Shown here: piece by piece, positions 23,411-31,534 of the stretch | Numbering within the stretch: position 1 is the stretch's first letter | How the letters are laid out: each line of letters begins with the position of its first letter | From: an uncultured Thermomicrobiales bacterium | Lineage (GTDB): Bacteria > Chloroflexota > Chloroflexia > Thermomicrobiales > Thermomicrobiaceae | Length of the DNA stretch: 36,424 nt | Assembly (NCBI GenBank): GCA_937891245.1 | Contig: CALAGB010000229.1 | Span: forward strand, 1-36,424 | Direction of reading: 5' to 3' | Translations under genes and position numbers: made by a program | Notes under the pieces: generated by a model | What the model was told of the DNA's origin: nothing | Seen by the model: only the letters and a program-made list of their open reading frames with translations | The model's database searches: none

Positions 23411-23887
23411 CTACTCGCCGGTGTAGGCCGCCTGCAGCAGCGGAATCTCGATCTTGGTCATCTGGAGCATCGCCTGGGTGACACGGTTCGCTTTCTCGCG
23501 ATCGGGGTCCGCCATCAGCTCAAGCAGGATGCGCGGCACGATCTGCCAGGTGACGCCGAATTTGTCGGTCGTCCAGCCACACTGGTTCGGCTCACCGCCC
23601 TCAGAGAGCTTCTCCCAGTAGTGATCGACTTCCTCTTGCGTATCGCAGTTGATGACGAACGAAGTCGCCGGTGAAAACTGGTAATGCGGCCCGCCATTGA
23701 GCGCCACGAACGTCTGGTCGTTCAGCCGGAACTCGGTCGTCATCACCGTGCCGGGCGCGCCTGGTCCCGCTTCACCATAGCGCACGATGTTCAGCAGTTC
23801 GGAATCCGCGAAGACCGAGAGATAGTAATTCGTCGCCTCTTCCGCCTGCGAATCGAACCAGAGGAACGGGGTGATTGACTGAGCCAT
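23411..23887 (-). CDS. VOC/PhnB-type glyoxalase-like protein
   Basis: A 158-residue protein of the 3-demethylubiquinone-9-methyltransferase-like VOC group (PF06983). Typical texts: ITPFLWFDSQAEEATNYYLSVFADSE at the start, FRLNDQTFVALNGGPHYQFSPATSFVINCDTQEEVDHYWEKLSEGG in the middle, and CGWTTDKFGVTWQIVPRILLELMADPD near the end. Despite the family name, members are metal-binding-fold proteins of mostly unknown activity. The ATG at 23887 has AAGGAGTGACCG just upstream. It is a lone gene reading away from dapB and separated from it by a terminator; a resistance or detoxification role is speculative. Confidence 0.9.
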   Translation of the reverse strand: MAQSITPFLWFDSQAEEATNYYLSVFADSELLNIVRYGEAGPGAPGTVMTTEFRLNDQTFVALNGGPHYQFSPATSFVINCDTQEEVDHYWEKLSEGGEPNQCGWTTDKFGVTWQIVPRILLELMADPDREKANRVTQAMLQMTKIEIPLLQAAYTGE

Positions 23888-23918
23888 CGGTCACTCCTTG
23901 CATGCACGTCATCAGTAC

Positions 23919-23948
23919 GAAAAAGAGCGGGTGCCCGCAAACACCCGC
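23919..23948 (-). terminator. Intrinsic terminator of the dapA-dapB operon
   Basis: On the minus strand an 8-bp stem AGCGGGTG / CACCCGCT with an eight-base loop is followed by CTTTTTC. It lies about 40 bases after the dapB stop. Confidence 0.8.
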
Positions 23949-23988
23949 TACTTCTTGTCGTTTAGCGACGCTCAAAATCGACAGGCGA

Positions 23989-24720
23989 TCAATAGCCGGT
24001 GAGATCGGCCAGCAATTGGTCGATGTCGTAGCGCCCGGGTGGCTGCCGCAGGAGGAAACGGGCTGCCAGCAGCGCGCCCACCGCATACGAGCGGCGCCCG
24101 AACGCTTGATGGGTGAGCGTCAGCTCTTCGTCACCAGCCGCAAAGCGTACGGTGTGGCGGCCCGGTTGGCCGCCCAGGCGCAGCGAATGGAGATCGACGG
24201 CCGGTGCGGCGCCACGAGCCTCCGAGATTGTCTCTGCCAGGAGCAAGGCGGTTCCTGAGGGTGCATCGCGTTTGGCGGTGTGATGAGTCTCGATGATCGC
24301 CACGTCGTAGGCCGCCAGCGTCGTCGCCAGGCGGCGCAGCGCCTGCCGCAGCGCCGCGATCCCCAGACTGAAGTTTGCCGCGACGAAGAGCGGGATACGC
24401 AGGGCGTGCGCGTCGAGCCCGGCCGATTGATTCGCGTCGAAGCCGGTGGTGCCGCTAACGAAGCAACAGCCGTGCGCGACGCAGGCAGCCGCATGCCGCA
24501 GCGCACTCTCCGGCGTGCTGAAGTCGATGATAACGTCACAAACCGCGGCCAGTTCGTCCGGCTGGTCCGTCAGAAGATCCGGCCACCAGGCGTCCGCGAC
24601 ATAGGTACTGCCGGGGCGAACCGTGCCGCCGGCCAGCTGCAACTCCGGATCGCCGTCCACCAGTCCGGCCACGGTTCGCCCCATGCGACCGGCAATACCG
24701 GCGACGCCGACACGCATCAT
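23989..24720 (-). CDS. dapB: 4-hydroxy-tetrahydrodipicolinate reductase
   Basis: Cytosolic enzyme that reduces the dehydrated product of DapA with NAD(P)H to tetrahydrodipicolinate, on the way to diaminopimelate and lysine. Visible: nucleotide site Gly8-x-x-Gly11-Arg12-Met13-Gly14, DFSTP (66-70), SGTTG (89-93), and the catalytic segment Glu144-x-His146-His147-x-x-Lys150-x-Asp-x-Pro-Ser-Gly-Thr. At 243 residues it is about 30 shorter than the E. coli enzyme, as in many bacteria, with all active-site parts present. The ATG at 24720 overlaps the dapA stop by four bases (ATGA), so the two genes are translationally coupled. The operon ends at the terminator about 40 bases downstream. Confidence 0.96.
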   Translation of the reverse strand: MMRVGVAGIAGRMGRTVAGLVDGDPELQLAGGTVRPGSTYVADAWWPDLLTDQPDELAAVCDVIIDFSTPESALRHAAACVAHGCCFVSGTTGFDANQSAGLDAHALRIPLFVAANFSLGIAALRQALRRLATTLAAYDVAIIETHHTAKRDAPSGTALLLAETISEARGAAPAVDLHSLRLGGQPGRHTVRFAAGDEELTLTHQAFGRRSYAVGALLAARFLLRQPPGRYDIDQLLADLTGY

Positions 24721-25658
24721 GACGCCACCTCGGACCGTTCATCACTGCCCACACCGGCGAGCAGCGCCGTGTCCGACGACCGAATTTGTCTTGGATCGTA
24801 ACGCTCCCAAACGTGTCGCAGGCGACGTTCGCTTGCCGGGGCCAGCGGCACGAGCGGCAGGCGCAGTTCGGCTGTACAGAGACCGAGCCAGCTCGCCACC
24901 GTCTTCACCGGAATCGGATTCGTCTCGATGAAGAGGGCGCGCGTGAGATCGGCAAGCTGGTGGTGGAGCGTGCGCGCTTGAGAAAGATCGCCCGCGAGCA
25001 TCGCCTCAACCAGCCTGGCGATCGGCCGTGGTGCAACATTCGCCACCACTGACACGACACCACGCGCGCCGACGCTCATCATCGGAAGCGTGAGCGCATC
25101 ATCACCCGACAGGACCGTCAGGTCGGACCCGGCGACCGCGACCATCTGGCTTGCCTGTTCGACCGACCCGCTCGCCTCCTTGAGCGCCACGATCGAGGGG
25201 ATGCGACCAAGCCGGGCGACGGTCTCCGGCAGGAGATTCGCACCAGTCCGGCCCGGCACGTTGTAGAGCATGAGTGGCAGGTCAACAGCCGCGGCGATCG
25301 CCGCGAAGTGTTGGTAGAGGCCTTCCTGGGTTGGCCGATTGTAATACGGGGTGACGACCAGCGCGCCATCGGCACCGAGTTCGCGCGCTCGGCGCGTCCG
25401 CTCGATCGTCACATCCGTGTTGTTCGTGCCGGTGCCGATCAAGACCGGTACCCGACCGGCCGCTTGCGCGAGCACGATCTCGGCAACCCGTTCCCATTCC
25501 GGCGTAGTCAGCGACGGCGCCTCGCCCGTCGTGCCGCACGGGATCAACCCATGCGTGCCGTTCGCGATCTGAAAGTCGACCAACGCACGCAACGCTGCTT
25601 CATCAAGTCGTCCAGCCCGGAACGGCGTGACGAGCGCCACAAAACTTCCCTGAAACAT
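24717..25658 (-). CDS. dapA: 4-hydroxy-tetrahydrodipicolinate synthase
   Basis: Class I aldolase-type enzyme that condenses pyruvate with aspartate semialdehyde, the first committed step to diaminopimelate and lysine. Key residues are visible at the canonical spacing: Thr43-Thr44 (GTTGEAPSL), Tyr132 and Arg137 (YNVPGRTG), and Schiff-base Lys160 (ALKEASG). YYNRPTQEGLYQHF precedes the active-site tyrosine. At 313 residues it is about 20 longer than E. coli DapA because of a hydrophilic tail ending in SDERSEVAS, whose coding region reaches into dapB. ATG 25658 follows GGGAAG. The 5' region shows no lysine riboswitch or convincing T-box; it holds a palindrome (25694-25715) and a dispersed repeat. 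Confidence 0.96.
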   Translation of the reverse strand: MFQGSFVALVTPFRAGRLDEAALRALVDFQIANGTHGLIPCGTTGEAPSLTTPEWERVAEIVLAQAAGRVPVLIGTGTNNTDVTIERTRRARELGADGALVVTPYYNRPTQEGLYQHFAAIAAAVDLPLMLYNVPGRTGANLLPETVARLGRIPSIVALKEASGSVEQASQMVAVAGSDLTVLSGDDALTLPMMSVGARGVVSVVANVAPRPIARLVEAMLAGDLSQARTLHHQLADLTRALFIETNPIPVKTVASWLGLCTAELRLPLVPLAPASERRLRHVWERYDPRQIRSSDTALLAGVGSDERSEVAS

Positions 25659-25693
25659 TGAAATCTTCCCTTCGCCAACGTATGGATCACACC

Positions 25694-25715
25694 CCTGGAC
25701 CTCTATGAGTCCAGG
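25694..25715. repeat. Short inverted repeat in the dapA leader
   Basis: CCTGGAC-N8-GTCCAGG, 36 bases ahead of the dapA start. It may be a leader hairpin or an operator. It is not followed by a U-tract on either strand. Confidence 0.35.
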
Positions 25716-25722
25716 TTGATGC

Positions 25723-25845
25723 TTGTCATCCTGACCGCAGCGAGTGGTACCCGCGAGCGGGTTCTTCTCTTCGCTCCCCAGGCGTCATGTGGAGGGAAGC
25801 ATCAAAGAGATTCTTCACTGCGGCCCAGAAGGACAAGAAGGACAA
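25723..25845. repeat. Palindromic dispersed spacer repeat (TGTCATCCTGA type)
   Basis: The ends are inverted relatives: TTGTCATCCTGACCGCAG at 25723 and CTGCGGCCCAGAAGGACAAG ending 25837, extended by a tandem AAGGACAA to 25845. Inside are a CCCGCGAGCGGG hairpin and GAGATTCTTCACTGC. TGTCATCCTGA-GCAGCGAAG-type spacer repeats are widespread in bacterial genomes. No gene is carried. Confidence 0.5.
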
Positions 25846-25926
25846 CGGCCATAGCAGCCGTCCATCTGCGTCGCGATCTGCTTTATCTCGTCAGTTGTTT
25901 ACTGGTTTAGGGGTGCCCAAAACGGG

Positions 25927-26019
25927 CTAGCGTTTGGAGGATTTACGAAGTGAGAGAGCGGGAGTGGTCATGGAAACTTGGAAGGCGCGAACGAAGGGTC
26001 TACGACGGTGGTGAGACAT
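25927..26019 (-). CDS. Possible 30-residue basic small protein
   Basis: AGGAGG lies six bases before ATG 26019, a better ribosome-binding site than most genes in the window have. The frame encodes MSHHRRRPFVRAFQ and ends in LRKSSKR, strongly basic with nine Arg/Lys and two His in 30 residues, and no Cys. Stop TAG at 25927; GCCC-GTTTT-GGGC follows as a small hairpin. It starts 62 bases after the KimA-like gene stop on the same strand and could be co-transcribed. I recognise no family. It may be a leader or regulatory peptide, or chance. Confidence 0.35.
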   Translation of the reverse strand: MSHHRRRPFVRAFQVSMTTPALSLRKSSKR

Positions 26020-26081
26020 AGCAAACCTCCTGATCATAACGACGAATCGGAGCCGATTGTAATGAGCCGGCGGCCGGCGTG

Positions 26082-28112
26082 TCAATGTTCCAGGTGGTAC
26101 GGCACGCTGACAACGACAACCTTTGGGTGCCGCCAGAGCGCCAGCTTGAGACGGAGCGTCGTCTGATTGTGCAAGAGCAGTTCATAGAGATGCGCCGGTA
26201 CGAACTCCGACAGCACGACGGTGATCACGACGCCCTGTCGCTTCTGCTGCACGCTTTCGATGTAATTGACCAGCGGGCCGACGATCTCGCGATAGGGCGA
26301 TTCAATGATCACGAGCGGAAAGGCGAGGTCGTAGTCGGTCCACTGCTGGCGCAATTGATCGGCCTCATCCGGACCGTCGGTGACGTGGATCGCCGTGACG
26401 TCGCGACTGATGCGCCCGGCGTAGTCGATGGCGCGGAAGGTCGCCCGATCGAGGGAACTGACCGGCACGATCGCCGCCGTATCGCGCATGATATCGGGTG
26501 ATTGGGGCCGCTTGGTCCCTTCCTTGATGCGGAGCTGTTCGGCCGCGCTATCGTAATGCCGCCGGATGCCGAGCATCACCATGATGATGAGCGGCAGCAG
26601 GATCAGCACCATCCAAGCGCCATCGAGGAAACGCGTCGTGATGTTGATGAGCACCACGACCGCGGTGGTCGCGGCACCGGCCCCGTTGATCAGCAAACCG
26701 ACTAGCCGGTGATGACTCCGCGGTGAACGCCACCAGCGGTACGTCATGCTCGTCTGCGACATGGTGAAGGCGACGAAGACGCCGACTGCATAGAGCGGGA
26801 TGAGCGCCGAAACCTGTGCATGAAACGAGACAACGAGCACCAGCGCGGCGCCGCTCAGGGCGATGATACCGGTCGAATAAGCAAGTCGATCACCACGCGC
26901 CATGAACTGATGCGGCATAAAGCCATCGCGCGCCAGGAAGTAGCTGAGCCGCGGAAAGTCGGCAAAAGCCGTATTCGCGCCGAGTACGAGGATAGCCGCC
27001 GTCGCTGCCTGGCTGATGTAGTAGAAGGGCGACGTGCCGACCACGGTGCGCGTCAGTTGGGACACGATTGTTTCGCTCTCGACCGGCACGAGGTGAAAGT
27101 GCCGCGTCAGGACGGTAACACCGAGGAAGAGCGTACCGAGAATGATGCCCATCCAGACGAGCGTCGTGGACGCGTTACGTGCCTGTGGCTCCTTGAAGGC
27201 CGGGACGCCGTCCGCGATCGCTTCGACACCGGTGAGGGCGGCGCAGCCGGCGGCAAAGGCGCGCAGCACGACGAACGCAGTGAGGGCCGAAGTGGCTGCC
27301 GGCATCGGGTTTTGAACCGGATGCGCATGAAAGCCGATGCCGAGATGCGCCCAGGCGAGAAAGCCGAGCAGCAGAATGATCACCATACAGCCGATGAAGA
27401 GATAGGTCGGTATGGCGAAAATCGTGCCACTCTCGCGCACGCCACGCATATTCGCGAGCGTGATAAGAAAAATCGCTCCGACGGCGAGCCAAACCTTATA
27501 CGGCGCCAGCCCGTCGATGGCCGAGGTAATCGCCGCCACACCGGCCGAAACGCTCACGGCGACCGTCAGGATGTAACCGGATAAAAGTGCCGAGGCTGCC
27601 AGCAGGCTCGGCTTCCGACCGAGATTATCCTTCGTGACGATGTACGAACCGCCGCCGTTCGGATAGGCGTTGATCGTCTGGCGATAGGAGAAGACGACGA
27701 TGCCGAGCAGCGCGGCGATGGCGATGCCGATCGGGATCAGCGTGGTGTAGGCCGCGGCACCGGCAACGACCAGAATGAGCAGAATCTCTTCCGTGGCGTA
27801 CGCCGTTGAGGAGAGCGCGTCGGACGAAAAGACCGCCAGCGCCTTGCTCTTGGTCAGACGCTCGTGAATCGCCTGGGCCGATTCGATCGGATTGCCGATC
27901 AGTGCCCGATGCAGCTTTTGATAAAACTTGCCGAGCGGAGTCGTCGCCTCCGATGGTGACGCGATGAGATAGTCCTGTGGTTTCGGGGCGACCGGGAGAT
28001 CCTTGGCGCGAATGACGCGCACATAACGATCGCCGGGATGGCGTCCCCGGACGATATCACGATTCTCATCGGTCACATCAGAGTTGGCGTCGAAGTCGTC
28101 TTTGCCGACCAT
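26082..28112 (-). CDS. APC-superfamily permease, KimA-like potassium transporter
   Basis: A membrane transporter of about 676 residues resembling KimA/YdaO of Bacillus, a proton-coupled K+ importer. The first helix region ESAQAIHERLTKSKALAVFSSDALSSTAYATEEILL and the TM3 start YPNGGGSYIVTKDNLG are family hallmarks. About 12 hydrophobic helices follow, with LRAFAAGCAALTGVEAIADGVPAF in TM8. The C-terminal about 150 residues are cytosolic and USP-like (VPVSSLDRATFRAIDYAGRIS), the part that binds c-di-AMP in KimA. ATG 28112 (MVGKDDFD) is preferred for its GAGAAAG site; GTG 28154 extends the frame by 14 residues. No c-di-AMP riboswitch is evident upstream. Confidence 0.85.
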   Translation of the reverse strand: MVGKDDFDANSDVTDENRDIVRGRHPGDRYVRVIRAKDLPVAPKPQDYLIASPSEATTPLGKFYQKLHRALIGNPIESAQAIHERLTKSKALAVFSSDALSSTAYATEEILLILVVAGAAAYTTLIPIGIAIAALLGIVVFSYRQTINAYPNGGGSYIVTKDNLGRKPSLLAASALLSGYILTVAVSVSAGVAAITSAIDGLAPYKVWLAVGAIFLITLANMRGVRESGTIFAIPTYLFIGCMVIILLLGFLAWAHLGIGFHAHPVQNPMPAATSALTAFVVLRAFAAGCAALTGVEAIADGVPAFKEPQARNASTTLVWMGIILGTLFLGVTVLTRHFHLVPVESETIVSQLTRTVVGTSPFYYISQAATAAILVLGANTAFADFPRLSYFLARDGFMPHQFMARGDRLAYSTGIIALSGAALVLVVSFHAQVSALIPLYAVGVFVAFTMSQTSMTYRWWRSPRSHHRLVGLLINGAGAATTAVVVLINITTRFLDGAWMVLILLPLIIMVMLGIRRHYDSAAEQLRIKEGTKRPQSPDIMRDTAAIVPVSSLDRATFRAIDYAGRISRDVTAIHVTDGPDEADQLRQQWTDYDLAFPLVIIESPYREIVGPLVNYIESVQQKRQGVVITVVLSEFVPAHLYELLLHNQTTLRLKLALWRHPKVVVVSVPYHLEH

Positions 28113-28154
28113 TACGTCTTTCTCAGACAGATCGCCGAACCGTGACGCTTCCAC

Positions 28155-28345
28155 ACAGACGCCACGAGTACGGCATGACCATGAGTAGAACGCGAGGCAT
28201 CAGGCGGAACCTCGCTGGTCCCTGGCGCAAACGAATAGAATGCATAATCGCATCCTAACATGGAATCGTCGCACTGAGCCGCCACGCATGATACACCTGG
28301 TGTCTACCCGGTGCGACGCAACCGAGCAACGCGAGAGGACGCGCA
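28155..28345. other. Divergent intergenic region between permease and MOSC genes
   Basis: About 190 bases with no gene. It holds a CATAAT box near 28240 and an ACACCTGGTGT palindrome at 28293-28303. No riboswitch architecture could be traced on the permease strand. Confidence 0.4.
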
Positions 28346-28825
28346 ATGTTGGTCGCTGCCATCCGGCGCTACCCCGTCAAGTCGATGCTCGGTGAAGCAC
28401 TGCCGATCACCACGATCACCTCACGCGGCATTCCGGGTGATCGCGCCCTGGCGCTGCTCAATCGTGCCACTGGCAACGTCGCCTCAACCAAGCATCCGCG
28501 CCTCTGGCGCCGCTTCCGACCGAACCTTGTCATCAACACTCCCGCCACCGGCGGCTTTGTCGAAAACGACTGGGTCGGTCGGACGCTGCTCATCGGCGAC
28601 GACAGCCGCCTGCGCGTCACCGACCCAACCCCGCGTTGCGTCATTCCGACCCTGCCGCACGGCGACCTGCCCCGCGATCCCGGCATCCTCCGTACCATCG
28701 CCGCCCATAACCGCCCGCCAATCCCAACCCTCGGCGACATCGCCTGGCCCAGCGTCGGCGTCTACGCCACCGTTGAGCAAGGCGGGATCGTGCGAGAAGG
28801 GGACGCGGTGCAGGTGGTGGGGTAG
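28346..28825 (+). CDS. MOSC-domain protein, internally shortened
   Basis: A 159-residue protein. The start RRYPVKSMLGEALPITTITSRGIPGDRALALLNRATGNVASTKHPRLWRRF is the MOSC N-terminal beta-barrel. FRPNLVINTPATGGFVENDWVGRTLLIGDD and RCVIPTLPHGDLPRDPGILRTI are the C-terminal MOSC domain, with the sulfur-carrying Cys of RC(V/M)xPT. In full proteins about 60-100 residues separate WxRF and RPNLVI; here they join directly at about residue 57 with the frame kept. ATG 28346 has GAGAGGA six bases upstream. Either an in-frame deletion inactivated a molybdenum-cofactor sulfurase-like carrier protein, or it is a minimal variant. Confidence 0.75.
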   Translation: MLVAAIRRYPVKSMLGEALPITTITSRGIPGDRALALLNRATGNVASTKHPRLWRRFRPNLVINTPATGGFVENDWVGRTLLIGDDSRLRVTDPTPRCVIPTLPHGDLPRDPGILRTIAAHNRPPIPTLGDIAWPSVGVYATVEQGGIVREGDAVQVVG

Positions 28826-28857
28826 CGGGAGGAACGGCCCCCATCCCCTGCCGCTCG

Positions 28858-29652
28858 CTACGGCAAATCCTGCCCCGGCGGAGACTCGTCCAGCGACACC
28901 AGATCGAGCGGCGGGTGCTCCGGTGGGCTCTGGTTCAGCGTACCGGCCACGGCCTGGCCGATCCCTGCCAGATCGAGTGGTCCGATGAGTCCGTGATAGG
29001 GCGCGTATTCATCGCCATTGGGCAGCCAGATACCTTGTTCGGCACCCGTCGGCCAGAACGCGTCGCCGGGCCGCTCGGGATAGTCCGGTATGAGGAAGAG
29101 CACCAGATCGTCGCCGGGATGCAATTCGGGAGCATTGGCGGAAACGAGCTCCGTGTCACCGACTCGACCACCTGACTGGCGCAGGGTAACGCGGTCCGTG
29201 GGATTACCACGAAACACCTGATCGACATCGATAACATAGTCGGTGTAGATGTTGAGGTCATAGACATTCTGCGGAGTCATCGTCCCGAGCGGGCCGTCCA
29301 CCGCCGGGAAGCGTTGTGACGGCAATTTCTCGGCGATCGTTCCATGCACAATCAGCGATGATACCCACACGAGATCGCGCATATCGGGAATCGCGACCGG
29401 ATCACCGACCACCATCGCACCGAACACAGGAGCCGGCGTCGACTCGGCAACTGCCGGTGAAGCCGCGGGAGTCGGACCCGGCGTCGCGGTCGAGGTCGGG
29501 GTTGGCGTGGGTGTGATTGCCGGGGAGGGTGTCGCCAGGTCAGGTTGAGTCGCGACCGTCGGTGCCAGCGCGATCTCGGGATCCGTCAAACCGCAGGCGC
29601 AGAGGAAGAGCAGCAGCGCCAGGATGGCGGTCGCGGTTCGGGCAATGGTCAT
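28858..29652 (-). CDS. Putative lipoprotein, function unknown
   Basis: A 264-residue exported protein. The N-terminus (MTIARTATAILALLLFLCAC) is a hydrophobic signal with a loose lipobox LCAC, then a Pro/Thr-rich linker of about 40 residues (PSPAITPTPTPTSTATPGPT). The globular part includes LVWVSSLIVHGTIAEKLPS, VYDLNIYTDYVIDVDQVFRGN, DRVTLRQSGG and LHPGDDLVLFLI, a beta-rich pattern shared by many uncharacterised secreted proteins of Gram-positive-like bacteria. ATG 29652 has CGAGG upstream; a start at 29682 gives ten extra polar residues ahead of the signal and is less likely. It converges on the MOSC gene with no terminator. No pathway is suggested by its neighbours. Confidence 0.7.
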   Translation of the reverse strand: MTIARTATAILALLLFLCACGLTDPEIALAPTVATQPDLATPSPAITPTPTPTSTATPGPTPAASPAVAESTPAPVFGAMVVGDPVAIPDMRDLVWVSSLIVHGTIAEKLPSQRFPAVDGPLGTMTPQNVYDLNIYTDYVIDVDQVFRGNPTDRVTLRQSGGRVGDTELVSANAPELHPGDDLVLFLIPDYPERPGDAFWPTGAEQGIWLPNGDEYAPYHGLIGPLDLAGIGQAVAGTLNQSPPEHPPLDLVSLDESPPGQDLP

Positions 29653-29772
29653 CGGGGCAACCTCGTATTCAAACGGCAGCACGCTGAATCAATGCATGTT
29701 CGACCTTTGTAGCATATCTTCCAATGACGTGACGAACGGGCCGACTTCTCGTAGAGTGAGCGCGTACGGAGG

Positions 29773-30054
29773 ATGATGAGCGAAGGGATGTTGAACGTGG
29801 CGGAGCGAACAAGGATCAACGCGCGCATGATCGTCGCCTATCAGAATGGCGGGCACCGGCTGCTACGTAACGGCTGCCTCGTAATCGAGGGGAACGAGAT
29901 CGTCCATGTCGGGCGTGATTTCGCCGGCCAGGCCGATCATGTGGTCGATGCCAGGGATCGCGTGATCACGCCCGGCTTCATCAACACGCATTCGCATCTG
30001 GCCGGTTCGCCTCTCGATAAATCGTATGGGATAGAGTCGCATCAAGTGGGATGA
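29773..30054 (+). pseudogene. Amidohydrolase gene fragment interrupted by phage insertion
   Basis: The first 84 codons encode the N-terminus of a TRZ/ATZ-type amidohydrolase: INARMIVAYQNGGHRLLRNGCLVIEGNEIVHVG, then VITPGFINTHSHLAGSPLDKS, with the metal-binding His-x-His. In such enzymes the sequence would go on for about 350 residues. Here homology ends at DKS (about 30024), and the frame runs nine codons into foreign sequence to a TGA at 30052. The integrase gene begins overlapping on the other strand at 29981. GGAGG precedes the start; ATG 29776 or 29788 could be the true one. The rest of the gene should lie beyond the far end of the element. Confidence 0.8.
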
Positions 30055-31534
30055 TCGTCTTGAGTTCGTAGCGCGGGGTGTGGGCCGCGTTGTAGAGCGT
30101 CACTTCTGCTTGGAGCACCGCCAGGATATCGCGCTTTTCAGCCCAGTCGAGACGCTTCGCTCGACGTGCAACGGTCACACACCATGCCCGGACGTCGCCG
30201 ATTTGTCGCCGTGCGCGTTCCCAGTCATGGCGCTGGCACATGATCCGTTCGCGTTCAGCGCGAAGCTCCGCAAGCCGGGAGGCGTATTCTTCCAACTGCC
30301 GGACAAGCGGCGTGAGCGCGTCGTCATTCGTGACCATCGGGATGGCGGTCGTCACGTTACGCTGCTTGCGCTCAACCTCCCGCATTGTGCGGTCAATCGC
30401 TGCGAGGTTCGCGGTCGTCGGATCGTCTTGCATCCGTCGCTCTAGCTCGTCCTCAATAACGGTGGGGTCGGCCAGGAGCGCCATAATACGACCCCAGACG
30501 GCGGCGTCGAGTTCGTCGGCGAAGATCCATGCACCAGGGCACGCGCGCGGCATTCCCCGAGAATGATCGTTATGTCCACGGCAGCGATAGGACGGCTTCC
30601 CGTGACTCTTCGCCGTCTGAACAACGCGGCCACAATAGCCGCAACGAATGAAGCCGCTGCGCAAGAGCGCGTCTTCGGGCTTCAGCGTGTTTCGGGCGCT
30701 GTACTGCTTGTTGTGCTTGAGCCGGTCCTGTATCGTGCTGTGTTCATCCTCAGTGATAATGGCTGGGATAACGTCCTTCGCTAGGGCGAATTCGCCGCAC
30801 CAGGCAGCGCCGCACCCGGTGTAGTCCTGCGTTGTCAGGATGCGGTGAATCGTCGAGTGCGACCAATAATCCAGACCGCTAGGAGACGGGATTCCATCGG
30901 CGTTGAGCCCGAGCCGTATTCGATTGATCGACGTTCCGGCGAGGCATTCATCGACGATCCGGCGCACCACTTGGGCTTCGTCGTCATTGACGGCGTAACT
31001 GCCGCGGTCTTCGTCCTTGAAGCGATAACCGTAGAGCGGCTTCGGTCTGGATAAGAGCTTACCTTCACCCGCTCGCGCGCGTCGACCGCGTATGACGCGC
31101 TCCCTTAGATCTTTCCATTCTCGCTTCGCGCTATAGCCACGCAAGAAGAACATGAGCACGTCGTCATCGTCGGAGAGGTCAAGATCGTCGGTCACGATAT
31201 GGAACTTGACGCCGTACTGCCGGGCCTCAGCCAATCCGAGCATGTGGAAGAGCGGGTCGCGCGCGTAGCGATCCACCGAGTAGAAGACGACCGCTTCGAT
31301 TTCTCCGGTACGGATGGCGTTCCGGAGCGCGGTCATCTGCGGACGTTCCCAGAAATCAACGCCGGTATGTACCTCACGATAGATTTGTGTCTCTGGCACC
31401 ACGTAGCCGAGCCGCTCAGCATGAGCGATGCACGCGGCTAACTGCGTATCGAGCGAGTAGTTATCCGCCTGTTGCTTCGATGAGACGCGGGGATAGACGG
31501 CGGCGCGGGGTTGCTTCTGTTCCATGGTACTCAT
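29981..31534 (-). CDS. Large serine integrase (site-specific recombinase)
   Basis: A 517-residue recombinase that integrates the element. The N-terminal resolvase domain (about 10-150) has catalytic Ser18 in YPRVSSKQQ, with YSVDRYARDPL supplying conserved Arg and Asp residues. PF07508 recombinase domain about 165-280 (GYRFKDEDRGSYAVNDDEAQVVRRIVDECLAG). Zinc-ribbon domain near 315-355 (FIRCGYCGRVVQTA, then RCRGH and ACPG). A coiled-coil stretch (EEYASRLAELRAERERIM) follows, as in phiC31-type integrases. ATG 31534 overlaps the upstream peptidase stop by four bases (ATGA). Its last about 15 codons lie in the captured amidohydrolase sequence, so the present C-terminus may differ from that of the free phage. 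Confidence 0.95.
   Translation of the reverse strand: MSTMEQKQPRAAVYPRVSSKQQADNYSLDTQLAACIAHAERLGYVVPETQIYREVHTGVDFWERPQMTALRNAIRTGEIEAVVFYSVDRYARDPLFHMLGLAEARQYGVKFHIVTDDLDLSDDDDVLMFFLRGYSAKREWKDLRERVIRGRRARAGEGKLLSRPKPLYGYRFKDEDRGSYAVNDDEAQVVRRIVDECLAGTSINRIRLGLNADGIPSPSGLDYWSHSTIHRILTTQDYTGCGAAWCGEFALAKDVIPAIITEDEHSTIQDRLKHNKQYSARNTLKPEDALLRSGFIRCGYCGRVVQTAKSHGKPSYRCRGHNDHSRGMPRACPGAWIFADELDAAVWGRIMALLADPTVIEDELERRMQDDPTTANLAAIDRTMREVERKQRNVTTAIPMVTNDDALTPLVRQLEEYASRLAELRAERERIMCQRHDWERARRQIGDVRAWCVTVARRAKRLDWAEKRDILAVLQAEVTLYNAAHTPRYELKTIIPLDATLSHTIYREANRPDANAC
30015..30035. other. Left attachment junction (attL) region
   Basis: Chromosomal amidohydrolase coding sequence is recognisable to about 30024 and phage sequence begins right after it, inside the last codons of the integrase. 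Large serine integrases cut a short core that lies next to their own gene, so the crossover is probably here. The exact core cannot be fixed without the right junction. Confidence 0.55.

Noticed and set aside
25740..25785. T-box-like GAGTGGTACCCGCGAGCGGG on the plus strand near dapA
   Set aside because: The match to the T-box consensus has an extra C. It reads away from dapA, no gene follows on that strand, and it lies inside a dispersed spacer repeat.
28826..28857. Third copy of the CCCTCACCCCCAGCC repeat after the MOSC gene
   Set aside because: Only GGAACGGCCC-CATCCCCTGCC-like similarity remains; it is too short and diverged to call.
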